From Marinicella meishanensis (GTDB taxonomy: Bacteria; Pseudomonadota; Gammaproteobacteria; Xanthomonadales; Marinicellaceae), in the NCBI RefSeq assembly GCF_019931145.1, contig NZ_JAIOUV010000002.1, positions 310,001 through 374,000 on the forward strand: 64,000 bases of DNA. Reading direction: 5' to 3'. The notes beneath the pieces are model-generated. The model was not told where the DNA came from. It worked only from the letters and a program-made list of their open reading frames with translations, and made no database searches. Of the stretch, positions 28,262-37,110 are shown in pieces (position 1 is the first letter of the stretch; each line of letters starts with the position of its first letter). The position numbers and the translations under genes were made by a program.

Positions 28262-30046
28262 CTAGTCACTGGCAATGGATAAACTGTTCCGATTATTCAA
28301 CAATTGTATGTTTTTCAACCAAATCAAGTTGTTGTTTTCATATTCAGCAGCCAATTGTAAGTTGCGATTTGATTCTTCATAGTTACCAAAATACGCATAA
28401 AGTAGTGCCTTATGAATAGGCCAGTATCCATTATTCATGTCAACTGTTGATGAGGAAATAATCTCCAGGGCCAATTCAAGACCATGCTGAAAATCGGTCA
28501 CAGTTTTAAACTTCTCGTATGGCTGGCTTTCTGAAAGCTTGAGTACTTCCTCCAGCTCAATGAAAATATCCTTATACAGTCGATAAGCCCCCTCAGAATC
28601 ATGATTTGATAAAAGGATCGTGGCATATTTAAAAGAGTCTGTTCTTGGGTGAAACCGTTTTGCTTCTTTGGCAATCTGATGTGCTTTTGAAGAGTATCCA
28701 GAAACAAAGTATATCCAAGCCCTATCCCACATTAATTTTGGAGAGAGGGGGCTGAGCTTGAGAGCAAAATCGATGTTTTTAATGGCTCTTTCTGGGTACC
28801 CCAGAGCAGTCTCAATCATGGCAGTGATGTGTAGAATTTCTGAAGAGTTCGGTATTCTATTCAGTAAACTTTTGGCCATTTCATACGCTTTTTCCAGGTC
28901 CTTTAACTGGTAAAAGTTTAGTATGACCAAGGATATCCTGGCTTGTATATTATCAGGATCTATTTGTAATGCCTTTCCCAGAGCTTCCTGGGCATATGTT
29001 CTTGATTCTGCAGGCGTCAATTCAACGTAATACCCTTTCTTATAAGAATAAACATCTGCAATGCCAGCATAAGCTTCAGAAAATTCTGGGTATTCTTCAA
29101 TGGCGTCATGATAGTAACTGAATGCCATTATGCTGTTTTCTTTTCCGCCCAAGCTTTGATAATAACGACCTTTTAAGTACAGTTGATACGCCATTTCAGG
29201 AACCACGTTCTTAAGTTTTGCTTCAACTGCATATTCGGGATTTGTTATTTTGAAAATATCAGAAATAACTTTGTTTTGTCCAGTTTGAAACTGATCTTCA
29301 AAAAAAGTATATGTTCCTGCCCATAGCGTGGAACCGTTCTGAGTGATTCTTACGGTCCTCTCAAAACCCTGACCATATTTCAGAAGTGACCCTTCGACGA
29401 TTAGTGTATTGGATTTGATTTTGTTCTTTTCATCGAGTTTTTGGCTTAACAAATGAACATTGCTGTTCGACTTGGATAACTTTGTTATCAGTCGATCTGA
29501 AATTGAATAGGCCAAAAACGCATTGTTCTCATTACCCGTCAAATTCTTAGGTTCTTGAACATAAATACTGTGAGTGAATTCAGTTTCTGCTTTTATCATA
29601 CTTCCGAAAAATATGATTAATGAAGTCACTGACATCAAAACCACCAAAGCTGAAATCATTGGTTTGGTTAAATACCTGAAAGTTTTTCCAACAACAGATT
29701 TGGTTGACCCGACGGGTAATTCTGAAACTTCAGCAACCAATTGATAACCCTTTTTGGGATAAGTTTTTATGTAACTGCATTTTTTGGCATCATCACCCAA
29801 AAGTTTCCTCAAAGTGCTTACCAACATCGTGACAGAGTTATCGGTTGAAAACTTATTATCCCATACCGCTGTTACAATCAAATCCTTCGATATGACCTGG
29901 TTTGAATTTTCAGCAAACAAAACCAGAAGTCTCATAACCCTGGGTTCTAATTGCACGACAACATCTTCCTTTGATATCTGATTTTTATTGGGATCAACAA
30001 CCCAATCTTTGACTAAGAACTTCTTCATGATCTGTTGATATGGCAT
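28262..30046 (-). CDS. CadC-like regulator: winged helix, membrane segment, TPR
   Basis: About 594 residues. The N-terminal OmpR/PhoB-type winged helix (about 10-105) includes VVDPNKNQ, LEPRVMRLL, VTMLVSTLRKLLGDD and the wing IKTYPKKGYQLV. One membrane segment follows at about 130-155. A periplasmic part with tetratricopeptide-like repeats (about 280-540) contains AYAGIADVYSYKKG, GKALQIDPDNIQA and similar units. Such one-component regulators read a periplasmic signal and bind DNA from the membrane. The start is uncertain: ATGs at 30046 and 30028 are both possible and neither has a clear ribosome site. It is divergent from the dioxygenase and converges on the Ior genes. Confidence 0.83.
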   Translation of the reverse strand: MPYQQIMKKFLVKDWVVDPNKNQISKEDVVVQLEPRVMRLLVLFAENSNQVISKDLIVTAVWDNKFSTDNSVTMLVSTLRKLLGDDAKKCSYIKTYPKKGYQLVAEVSELPVGSTKSVVGKTFRYLTKPMISALVVLMSVTSLIIFFGSMIKAETEFTHSIYVQEPKNLTGNENNAFLAYSISDRLITKLSKSNSNVHLLSQKLDEKNKIKSNTLIVEGSLLKYGQGFERTVRITQNGSTLWAGTYTFFEDQFQTGQNKVISDIFKITNPEYAVEAKLKNVVPEMAYQLYLKGRYYQSLGGKENSIMAFSYYHDAIEEYPEFSEAYAGIADVYSYKKGYYVELTPAESRTYAQEALGKALQIDPDNIQARISLVILNFYQLKDLEKAYEMAKSLLNRIPNSSEILHITAMIETALGYPERAIKNIDFALKLSPLSPKLMWDRAWIYFVSGYSSKAHQIAKEAKRFHPRTDSFKYATILLSNHDSEGAYRLYKDIFIELEEVLKLSESQPYEKFKTVTDFQHGLELALEIISSSTVDMNNGYWPIHKALLYAYFGNYEESNRNLQLAAEYENNNLIWLKNIQLLNNRNSLSIASD

Positions 30047-30134
30047 AAATCTAATCAATCAAATATTAATTAAAATCAACCGCATATTAATCTGACAATG
30101 GTAATGTGAATTTGTATTTTAATTGTATTCTGTG

Positions 30135-30149
30135 AGTTGAAGTTCAACT
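30135..30149. promoter_or_regulatory. Palindrome in the CadC-like/dioxygenase intergenic region
   Basis: AGTTGAAgTTCAACT is a perfect 7-1-7 palindrome midway between the divergent regulator and dioxygenase genes. The position suits an operator for the CadC-like regulator, but there is no direct proof. The surrounding DNA also has two copies of ATATTAAT (about 30062-30070 and 30083-30090). Confidence 0.4.
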
Positions 30150-30272
30150 ATATCTGACCAAAACCGGAATTTCATTATTTGCACAAGTTCTTAATGAATT
30201 CTTATTATTTTCGAAAGCTGAATCTAATTTCACTCAGTTAATGTATTGATTCATTGTCAATCATTTGTTTAT

Positions 30273-30908
30273 ATGAAAATAATTAACAGAAGAAAATTTT
30301 TTACTCGATCGGTTTTGATTGGTGGCTCTCTTGCTGTTTGTAACTTAACTCTGGCAGAAAAACTGTATAAAACAGCTCAGCAAACTCAAGGTCCATTTTA
30401 TCCAGATATTTTACCGTTGGATAAAGACAATGATCTCATTGTTGTGAATGAAAACATTACCCCCGCGATAGGCGATGTCATCAATTTACATGGGACAGTT
30501 TACGATCAAAAGTTAAGGCCAGTAAAAAACGCTGTTATAGAGATATGGCAAGTTGACAGCAATGGAGCTTATTTGCATACTCAATCTGCAAATAGAATGA
30601 ATCGTGATCGAAACTTTCAGGGATATGGAAAATTCACAACTGCATCAGATGGCAGATATAGATTCAGAACCATTAAACCCGTTCCTTACCCAATGCGTGC
30701 CCCACACATTCATGTTGCCGTTAATCTCAAAGGAAGACTTGTCTTGACCACTCAATGCTACGTAAAGGGGGAACCGCTTAACCAGTATGATAGAATTTTG
30801 AAAAGCATTGTTAACATTTCTCAACGCAATAATGTGATCGTTGATTTCGTTAAACAGGACAATTCGATGATCGAAGAACTGAACGGCGAGTTCAACATAT
30901 ATCTGTAG
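30273..30908 (+). CDS. Tat-exported intradiol ring-cleavage dioxygenase
   Basis: 211 residues from the ATG at 30273, which opens with the twin-arginine motif NRRKFF and a hydrophobic stretch; a TTG nine codons earlier is less likely. The fold is that of protocatechuate 3,4-dioxygenase/catechol dioxygenase. The four iron ligands of the family appear conserved: Tyr in SNGAYLHT, Tyr in PVPYP, and the two histidines in HIH. GPFYP near the N-terminus and FRTIKP are typical. It should cleave an ortho-diphenol between the hydroxyls using O2. Export is unusual for catabolic dioxygenases and matches the exported hydroxylase nearby. Confidence 0.88.
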   Translation: MKIINRRKFFTRSVLIGGSLAVCNLTLAEKLYKTAQQTQGPFYPDILPLDKDNDLIVVNENITPAIGDVINLHGTVYDQKLRPVKNAVIEIWQVDSNGAYLHTQSANRMNRDRNFQGYGKFTTASDGRYRFRTIKPVPYPMRAPHIHVAVNLKGRLVLTTQCYVKGEPLNQYDRILKSIVNISQRNNVIVDFVKQDNSMIEELNGEFNIYL

Positions 30909-31105
30909 CTAACTTAAGATTTGCTTTTATTCTCACATGATTTTTGTGGTCTAAGAACTGGATGAAAAATTGAACTCAAGGTGACCGTCATTCAATCCAT
31001 AAGAATTGTATTCAATCATATGTCACAACCCAAATCGAGGACTTGGTTGAGAAATCAACTCAGATGTGGACTTAATCCCTGTTGCGAACTAATTAGTAAA
31101 CTTAA

Positions 31106-32365
31106 TCACTCGCGAATTACGCCGGCTGCCGGATCATTATAGGTGTTTTGATCCATCTTACCCTGTGATTTGGCCACAATGCAGGTGACGGTGGCATCAC
31201 CGGTGATGTTGACGGCGGTGCGGGTCATGTCCAGCAAGCGGTCGATGCCCAAAATCAAGCCGATGCCTTCAATCGGCAAGCCGGCTTGTAACAACACCCC
31301 TTGCAGCATCACCAGACCGGCGCTGGGCACCCCGGCCGAACCAATTGAGGCCAAGGTGGCCATCAACACCACCATCATGATTTGGGTGGTGGACAGGTCC
31401 ACGCCATAGGCATTGGCAATGAACACAGTGGCCACCCCTTGCATGATGGCGGTGCCATCCATGTTGATGGTGGCGCCAAATGGAATGGTGAACGAGGCGA
31501 CCGAACGGTCCACACCGAGCCGTTCGGTGGCGGTGCGCAAGGTCACTGGAATGGTGGCGTTGGAACTGGAAGTACCAAAGGCAAACGACACGGCGCCTTC
31601 CATTTTTTTCAAGAAAGTCAAAGGGCTCAAACCCGACAACAACTTCAACAACAAGGGATACACCACCAGGGCATGGAAGATCAACAAGCCCAACACAGTG
31701 AAGAAATAGCCGGATAAAGTTTTGATCGCATCCACGCCCAACTCGGCAAACACTTTGGCCAAGATGGCAAACACCGCATACGGGGCGAAGTGCATGATCA
31801 GCATCACCAGTTTCATGATCACTTCATTGAAGGCTTTGAAGAAATCAATGACCTGCTCGCCGGCTTTACCGGCCAAGGTGGCACTCAATCCCAACAAAAT
31901 GGCAAACACAATGACCGCCAACAAGTTGCCCTCAGCCATGGCATTGATGGGGTTGTCAATCAGGCTCAGCAGCACCTCAATGAAGGTCTTGCCCTCTTTG
32001 GCCACATAGCCTGGGTTGGTGGAAATGTCGGCACCTGAGCCCACCCCGATCAACAAGGCAAAAGTCAGGGCAATGCCCAAGGCAATGGCGGTGGTCAGTA
32101 AGTAAAAAGCCAGGGTGCGACCACCGATGGAACCCAACATGGCCGGTTCCCGCAGCGCCGTGGTGCCGCAGAATAAGGACACAAAAACCAACGGCACCAC
32201 CAGCATCTTCAACGCTTGGATGAACAGTTGGCCGATGACATGAAACAGGCCATTGACCACATACACATCAACGGCTTGTTGTGCATTCAGATCGGTGAGG
32301 TTGAGGATGAGGCCCAACAATGCCCCAGCCACCATGGCAATGATGATCTTTTTGGTGAGTGTCAT
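31106..32365 (-). CDS. Dicarboxylate/amino acid:cation symporter (DAACS, GltP/DctA type)
   Basis: 419 residues. DAACS signatures: the serine-rich re-entrant loop FGTSSSNATIPVTL and the substrate/cation-binding TIPFGATINMDGTAI, with the ion-site helix DRLLDMTRTAVNITGDA near the C-terminus. It imports glutamate, aspartate or C4-dicarboxylates with sodium or protons; which one cannot be decided here. Base composition returns to the GC-richer background, marking the right edge of the AT-rich block at about 31.1 kb. It is a monocistronic minus-strand gene, 57 bases after the glutamate synthase-like gene. Confidence 0.92.
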   Translation of the reverse strand: MTLTKKIIIAMVAGALLGLILNLTDLNAQQAVDVYVVNGLFHVIGQLFIQALKMLVVPLVFVSLFCGTTALREPAMLGSIGGRTLAFYLLTTAIALGIALTFALLIGVGSGADISTNPGYVAKEGKTFIEVLLSLIDNPINAMAEGNLLAVIVFAILLGLSATLAGKAGEQVIDFFKAFNEVIMKLVMLIMHFAPYAVFAILAKVFAELGVDAIKTLSGYFFTVLGLLIFHALVVYPLLLKLLSGLSPLTFLKKMEGAVSFAFGTSSSNATIPVTLRTATERLGVDRSVASFTIPFGATINMDGTAIMQGVATVFIANAYGVDLSTTQIMMVVLMATLASIGSAGVPSAGLVMLQGVLLQAGLPIEGIGLILGIDRLLDMTRTAVNITGDATVTCIVAKSQGKMDQNTYNDPAAGVIRE

Positions 32366-32422
32366 GTGCTTGTGCAGAATGAAGAATGGATCATGATAGC
32401 TGATCCTTCAGAGAATTGCACC

Positions 32423-34006
32423 TCACCAATGTGTGGCATCCGCGGCTTGCCAGTCGGCTGCCCAGGCGGTCGGGCGCGTCTCATCATTCAGCAACACCCC
32501 TGGTGCCAGGGTGGGAAACATTTGTTCATAAGACTTCACCACCGTGCCCTGATAGCGGTGCATGATGTGCGCCGGGGTCAGCTGCGACAAGGATTTCAGC
32601 CCGGCGGCACCCAACAATTCGGCCAGATTTTTCATCATTTGTTGGTGGTAGCGGGCCACCCGATTGGCTTTGTTCTCCACATCCAAAGCCACCACCCGCG
32701 CTGGATCCTGGGTGGCGATGCCGGTGGGACAGTGGTCGGTGTTACAAGCCCGTGACTGGATGCAACCCAAAGCAAACATCATGCCCCGGGCTGAATTGAC
32801 CGCATCGGCGCCCAACGCCAGGGCCTTGATCAAATGGAAGGCCGAAATGATTTTGCCGGCGGCGATGATTTTGATGTCATCGCGCAAACCGGTGCCAATC
32901 AAGGCATTGTTGACGATGATCAAAGCGTCTTTCAATGGGGTGCCGACCGAATTGGTGAATTCGATGGGCGCGGCGCCGGTGCCGCCTTCACTGCCGTCGA
33001 TGGTGATGAAGTCCGGCTGGATGCCGGTGGTCAACATGGCCTTACAAATGGCCAAGAATTCACTGCGGCGACCGATACAGAGTTTAAAACCGATTGGTTT
33101 ACCGCCAGACAACTCCCGCAGCTGTTGCACGAATTGCAACAAGCCGGTGGGCGAATCAAAGGCGGTGTGGTGCGCCGGCGAGAGCACGTCCTGGCCCATC
33201 GGTACGTGTCGAATCTCGGCAATTTCAGCGGTCAGTTTCACCGCCGGCAAAATCCCCCCATGACCGGGTTTGGCACCTTGGGACAGTTTGATTTCAATCA
33301 TCTTGACCTGGTCCAAAGCGGCTTTTTGTTGGAACAACTGGGGATCAAAGCCCCCTTGGGCATTGCGGCAGCCGAAATAACCCGTGCCAAATTGAAAAAT
33401 CAAATCACCGCCGTGTTTGATGTGATAGGGACTGATGCCCCCTTCCCCGGTGTTGTGTGCAAATCCATCCCGCTTGGCCCCCAGGTTCAAGGCCTCGATG
33501 GCGTTCTTGCTCAAGGAACCATAACTCATGGCGGAAATGTTCAATGGCGAACCCACATGGGGTTGTTCACAGGCCGGACCGCCGAAAGTCACCTGCAAAT
33601 CTGACCGTTCGACATGCACCGGTGCCACCGTGTGGTTGATCCATTCATAACCGTCTTGGTTGACGTCCATGATGGTGCCAAACGGGCGGGTGTCCTTTTC
33701 CCCTTTGGCCCGTTGGTAAACCAGCGACCTGAATTCTCGTGGCACCGGGGTGCCGTTCAAATCAGACTCAATGAAATATTGTTGGATTTCCACCCGAAAT
33801 GACTCCAAAGTGTAGCGAAAATGACCCAACACCGGATACAAGCGCAAAATCGAGCGTTTGCGTTGCAGCATGTCATACAAGCCCAAGGCGGCCAAGGGTC
33901 CGATCACCACAAAGGCCCACCAAGCCGGTGGCCAATGCCAGGCCCACCAGCCCACCAGGGCTGGAACCACCACCACGGCCACCATGAATTGCTGTCTGAC
34001 CGTCAT
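32423..34006 (-). CDS. FMN-binding glutamate synthase family protein
   Basis: 527 residues. Two N-terminal hydrophobic segments (about 8-45) precede a GltS/alpha-like TIM barrel (about 80-500). This has GSLSKNAIEALNLGAK, the FMN-binding ITIDGSEGGTGAAP and the [3Fe-4S] motif CIQSRACNTDHCPTG. It is the family of standalone, membrane-anchored glutamate-synthase-domain proteins lacking the amidotransferase domain, whose true reaction is not settled. The upstream neighbour in the same direction is a DUF2782 gene four bases away. Confidence 0.88.
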   Translation of the reverse strand: MTVRQQFMVAVVVVPALVGWWAWHWPPAWWAFVVIGPLAALGLYDMLQRKRSILRLYPVLGHFRYTLESFRVEIQQYFIESDLNGTPVPREFRSLVYQRAKGEKDTRPFGTIMDVNQDGYEWINHTVAPVHVERSDLQVTFGGPACEQPHVGSPLNISAMSYGSLSKNAIEALNLGAKRDGFAHNTGEGGISPYHIKHGGDLIFQFGTGYFGCRNAQGGFDPQLFQQKAALDQVKMIEIKLSQGAKPGHGGILPAVKLTAEIAEIRHVPMGQDVLSPAHHTAFDSPTGLLQFVQQLRELSGGKPIGFKLCIGRRSEFLAICKAMLTTGIQPDFITIDGSEGGTGAAPIEFTNSVGTPLKDALIIVNNALIGTGLRDDIKIIAAGKIISAFHLIKALALGADAVNSARGMMFALGCIQSRACNTDHCPTGIATQDPARVVALDVENKANRVARYHQQMMKNLAELLGAAGLKSLSQLTPAHIMHRYQGTVVKSYEQMFPTLAPGVLLNDETRPTAWAADWQAADATHW

Positions 34007-34010
34007 GGTA

Positions 34011-34436
34011 TCAAAACTCCTTCAACACCCAGCGCACCGGCTTGACCCCGGAATTGAGCAGGTCCTTGCCAGAAGCGTTTTCTTTGTCACGCTCCAATGG
34101 ATCGATGTAATACGGCACCCCGTCATTGGGGATCACTTTGACCAGCACCAACTCACCGCGCTGGCGGTATTCCTCAATGGTCTGCTTTTTTTGCACAATC
34201 ACTTTGACACTGGTGGCATCCGGCGCTGGTTGGGTCAATTGGGCCAAGGTTTCTGGTGCCGATGGCTGTTCAGGCACCTTGATGGTGGGTAATTCAGCGG
34301 GTTCTTCGGTGGCGGCTGCCAGGCTTGGGTTCGCCGTTTGGATTTTGCTGTCAGCCTCACTCTGCGGCTCCATTTGGGCCCAGCCAGTGGCACTGGTGCA
34401 AGCCAAAGCCAAGTCCAACAAGATTCGTTGTTTCAT
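34011..34436 (-). CDS. DUF2782 family exported protein
   Basis: 141 residues from the ATG at 34436, which has AGAGGAG eight bases upstream; the longer open frame has no ribosome site. A signal peptide ends at about GWAQ, then a Pro/Glu-rich linker. The DUF2782 core (about 85-141) has IEEYRQRGELVLVKVIPNDG, PYYIDP and the terminal PVRWVLKEF. The function is unknown; the family is a small periplasmic protein common in Gammaproteobacteria. It is probably cotranscribed with the glutamate synthase-like gene. Confidence 0.75.
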   Translation of the reverse strand: MKQRILLDLALACTSATGWAQMEPQSEADSKIQTANPSLAAATEEPAELPTIKVPEQPSAPETLAQLTQPAPDATSVKVIVQKKQTIEEYRQRGELVLVKVIPNDGVPYYIDPLERDKENASGKDLLNSGVKPVRWVLKEF

Positions 34437-34633
34437 GATACGCTCCTCTATTTGGTTGTGCCATTCCAGATGTTCAGGCACCGCGCTGGCGGCACCCAAC
34501 ATGCAGTTGGCAAGTAATCGACCCCGACAAAGCGCTTGTGCTGACAAATTTCTGCCCAACCACCTTGAACCCTCAAGAACAATGATACAATGACTGGTGA
34601 CTTTTGAGAATCTGTTTTTTGAGCACCCCACCC

Positions 34634-35116
34634 ATGTCATTGATCCGATCCATCACTTTGTTCACCCCCCTGTTGCTGCTGTTGGCCGCTTGTTCCGGTG
34701 AGCCACCCATGGACAAAAAAACCCAATTGATGACCACCCTACAAAACCTGGAGGCGGCGATTGAAAAAAAAGGCGTGGATGAATTTTTCAGCCAGGTCAG
34801 TGATGATTTCAAAGTGTCCGAACGCGGCTGGAACAAAAAAGACGCCGAACGCTTTTTGCGCATTCGCTTAATGAAAAACAAAACCGTGCACGTGCATCAA
34901 ATGGTCAAACGCATCGACTGGCAGAATGACGGTGATCAACAAGCCGAAGTGGAAGTGGTGGCGGCCATGGCCGGCACCGACATCAGTTTGGATGAACTGC
35001 CGTCCTTTCGTGGCGACATGGCCAAATTCGTGGTCACTTTCAACAAAATTGACGACCAATACATCATCACCCACGCCAGCTGGCAACGCGCCACACCCGC
35101 CGATTTCGTGTTCTGA
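34634..35116 (+). CDS. Putative lipoprotein with NTF2/nuclear-transport-like character
   Basis: 160 residues from the ATG at 34634. The signal ends in lipobox LAAC. The mature part has an N-terminal helix pair (LMTTLQNLEAAIEKKGVDEF), then a DDFKVSERGWNKKDAERFL segment and two beta-rich stretches. This resembles SnoaL/DUF4440-like cone folds that bind small ligands, a weak fold guess. It stands alone and divergent from the DUF2782 gene. Confidence 0.6.
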   Translation: MSLIRSITLFTPLLLLLAACSGEPPMDKKTQLMTTLQNLEAAIEKKGVDEFFSQVSDDFKVSERGWNKKDAERFLRIRLMKNKTVHVHQMVKRIDWQNDGDQQAEVEVVAAMAGTDISLDELPSFRGDMAKFVVTFNKIDDQYIITHASWQRATPADFVF

Positions 35117-35130
35117 ACCCTAAACCCAAC

Positions 35131-35214
35131 ATTCCAATCAAAATTCCTTCGTCATCCTCGGGCTTAACCCTGAAATCCAATTTAAAAAACGCTGATGATT
35201 GCTGTGATTGGAAT
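35131..35214. repeat. 84-base element with terminal inverted repeats and REP-like core
   Basis: ATTCCAATCA (35131-35140) and TGATTGGAAT (35205-35214) are perfect 10-base inverted ends. Between them 35150-35178 resembles a degenerate REP sequence (GTCATCC ... GGGCTTAACCC ... AATCC). It could be a small non-autonomous element or a long hairpin. It lies between a lipoprotein gene and the hemD stop, next to the anomalous hemD tail. Confidence 0.45.
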
Positions 35215-35265
35215 TGAGATTAATTCCTAAACCAGACCAACTGGCATAAGCTCAATGAAATCGTC

Positions 35266-36192
35266 TTAACCTTTTTTTATAGAAGAAATTTGATCTGTTT
35301 CTGACCCATCCCAATAACACTTTTTGCATCTTCCTTTGGCGAAATTGTGATCACAATTTTCATGACCATACAGCCAATGCGCACATTCAGGGCATAACAG
35401 AGTCATCTTGGATGATTGTTCATAAAATTCACTTTGGCATTCATCACAAACAGCAATGCGATTTAGAGACTCTTTGGCAGCCAACACCGCCTGACACATG
35501 TGGGCATCACGCGGACTGGCAGCCTGCTTGATGACACTGAATCCCATCTGTTCGGCCGCCTGAGCGATGCGTTTGGAACCCACCACCAACGGCCAAGTCA
35601 ACACCATCGCCCACAAGGATTCGGACAGACTCGCCTGCAACTGCTGCAAAATACCCACACTGGTGGCGGTCAGCACCGGGGCATTTGAGGGGTCATCAAA
35701 GGCAGGCCTGAGCGCTGCCTCCACCGGCAATGGAGCCAATAAATAGGTGTTGACTTGGTGGTAGCTGATGGCATCGGCCATGCAATGTTGGCGAATGGCT
35801 TCCCGGCCACCCAAAGTGGTGAGGATTTTCACCGACTGCGGTTGAGCCGCTTGCAACAATTCGATCACCCCTTCAGAGTTCATCGCTGGGTGGCAGTCAA
35901 TGGGGTGAGAGAACCGTTGTTGCCAAGCCTGGACCACCGCCGGCCCCACTGCGATGACCCGTGTGGCTGCAGGTGGTTGCCAGTCGGGTGCCAGTTGCAG
36001 GGCATGGGTCATGGCATGCACACTGAGGATCACCCACACATCGGCCGGCAAGCGCAACCACTCGGCCCGCACAGATGGGTTGGTCACCACGTCGAAGCAC
36101 GGGGCCTGCACCGCTTGCAGGCCGGCGGCTTGGTACACGGCGGCGGCTTGGGCGACCACCGGCTGGGGCCGGGTGATGATGACGGTGGTCAT
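35266..36192 (-). CDS. hemD: Uroporphyrinogen-III synthase with C-terminal zinc-ribbon extension
   Basis: 308 residues, about 55-65 longer than usual. Residues 1-240 are HemD-like (ITRPQP start, VIAVGPAVVQAW, TATSVGILQQL, VVGSKRIAQAAEQMG) and should cyclise hydroxymethylbilane to uroporphyrinogen III. Residues about 245-308 form a separate cysteine-rich module: CDEC (249/252), CPEC (267/270), HENCDH (277-282) and CKKC (289/292), resembling a double zinc ribbon. DNA coding for the tail (about 35266-35463) is visibly AT-richer than the rest, which suggests a recent fusion. It follows hemC by 3 bases. The tail's function is unknown; either a standalone zinc-ribbon gene was captured or the hemD stop was lost. 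Confidence 0.85.
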   Translation of the reverse strand: MTTVIITRPQPVVAQAAAVYQAAGLQAVQAPCFDVVTNPSVRAEWLRLPADVWVILSVHAMTHALQLAPDWQPPAATRVIAVGPAVVQAWQQRFSHPIDCHPAMNSEGVIELLQAAQPQSVKILTTLGGREAIRQHCMADAISYHQVNTYLLAPLPVEAALRPAFDDPSNAPVLTATSVGILQQLQASLSESLWAMVLTWPLVVGSKRIAQAAEQMGFSVIKQAASPRDAHMCQAVLAAKESLNRIAVCDECQSEFYEQSSKMTLLCPECAHWLYGHENCDHNFAKGRCKKCYWDGSETDQISSIKKG

Positions 36193-36195
36193 TGA

Positions 36196-37110
36196 TCAAC
36201 CAGCCATGGCCAGGATCGCGGCCGCGCCTTGGGCCTGCAAATCTTCGGCCACCACAGCACCCAGTTTTTCCGGGTCGTAGCCTTGTTGGCGGGCGGTGAT
36301 GTGGCGGCTGCCATCGGGGGCGAACACGCCAGCCCGCAGCACCAGCGAATCATCGGCCAATTGCATGGCCAACGCGCCGATGGCCACTGAACAAGAACCA
36401 CCCAGGCGTTGATTCAAGGCCCGCTCTGCACGCACACATTGCCAAGTGCGTTGATCACTCAGCGGCGCCAACAATGCGGCCAGGTCTGGGCGGTCAGCAC
36501 GGCATTCCACACCCACCGCACCTTGGGCCACAGCCGGCAACCACTGGGGTGCGGTCAGGCGACTTTTGATGCGTTCATCAAAGCCCAAACGCAACAAACC
36601 AGCAGACGCCAAAATGATGGCATCGTAGTGCCCATCATCCAGCTTTTGCAGGCGGGTGTTGACGTTGCCACGCAAGGGCTCCACCTTTAAATCGGGTCGC
36701 AGTGAGAGCAACTGGGCTTGGCGCCGGAGGCTGGATGTGCCCACCACCGCCCCGGCTGGCAGGTCGGCCAGTTGAGGGAATTGGTTGGACACCCAGGCGT
36801 CGCTTTCATCGGCCCGCTCAAACACCGCACAAATCTGAAACTCTGACGGCAAATCGGCCGGCACGTCCTTCATTGAATGCACCGCGATGTCGGCTTGTCC
36901 TGCCAGCATGGCTTGTTCCAACTCTTTCAAAAACAAACCCTTGCCGCCAATTTTATTCAACGACACTTCCAAGCGCTGGTCCCCTTCGGTGGTCATCGGC
37001 AACAACTGGGTCACATGGTCGGTCTGGGTTTCTATGAGTTCGGCCACAAAGCGGCTCTGCCACAGGGCCAAGGCTGACTCCCGGGTGGCGATGGTGATGG
37101 TTTTGTTCAT
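36196..37110 (-). CDS. hemC: Porphobilinogen deaminase (hydroxymethylbilane synthase)
   Basis: 304 residues. GTSSLRRQAQL and the cofactor-binding cysteine in LGGSCSVAIGA identify HemC, which links four porphobilinogens into hydroxymethylbilane on a dipyrromethane cofactor. It starts by ATGA overlap with algR and precedes hemD, so heme genes are driven from the algZR transcript, an arrangement also known in Pseudomonas. No anomaly seen. Confidence 0.96.
   Translation of the reverse strand: MNKTITIATRESALALWQSRFVAELIETQTDHVTQLLPMTTEGDQRLEVSLNKIGGKGLFLKELEQAMLAGQADIAVHSMKDVPADLPSEFQICAVFERADESDAWVSNQFPQLADLPAGAVVGTSSLRRQAQLLSLRPDLKVEPLRGNVNTRLQKLDDGHYDAIILASAGLLRLGFDERIKSRLTAPQWLPAVAQGAVGVECRADRPDLAALLAPLSDQRTWQCVRAERALNQRLGGSCSVAIGALAMQLADDSLVLRAGVFAPDGSRHITARQQGYDPEKLGAVVAEDLQAQGAAAILAMAG

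Noticed and set aside
31046-31061. Small stem GTTGA/TCAAC with GAAA loop at the right edge of the AT-rich block
   Set aside because: Only five pairs; no repeat partner at the left edge, so not supported as an attachment site.
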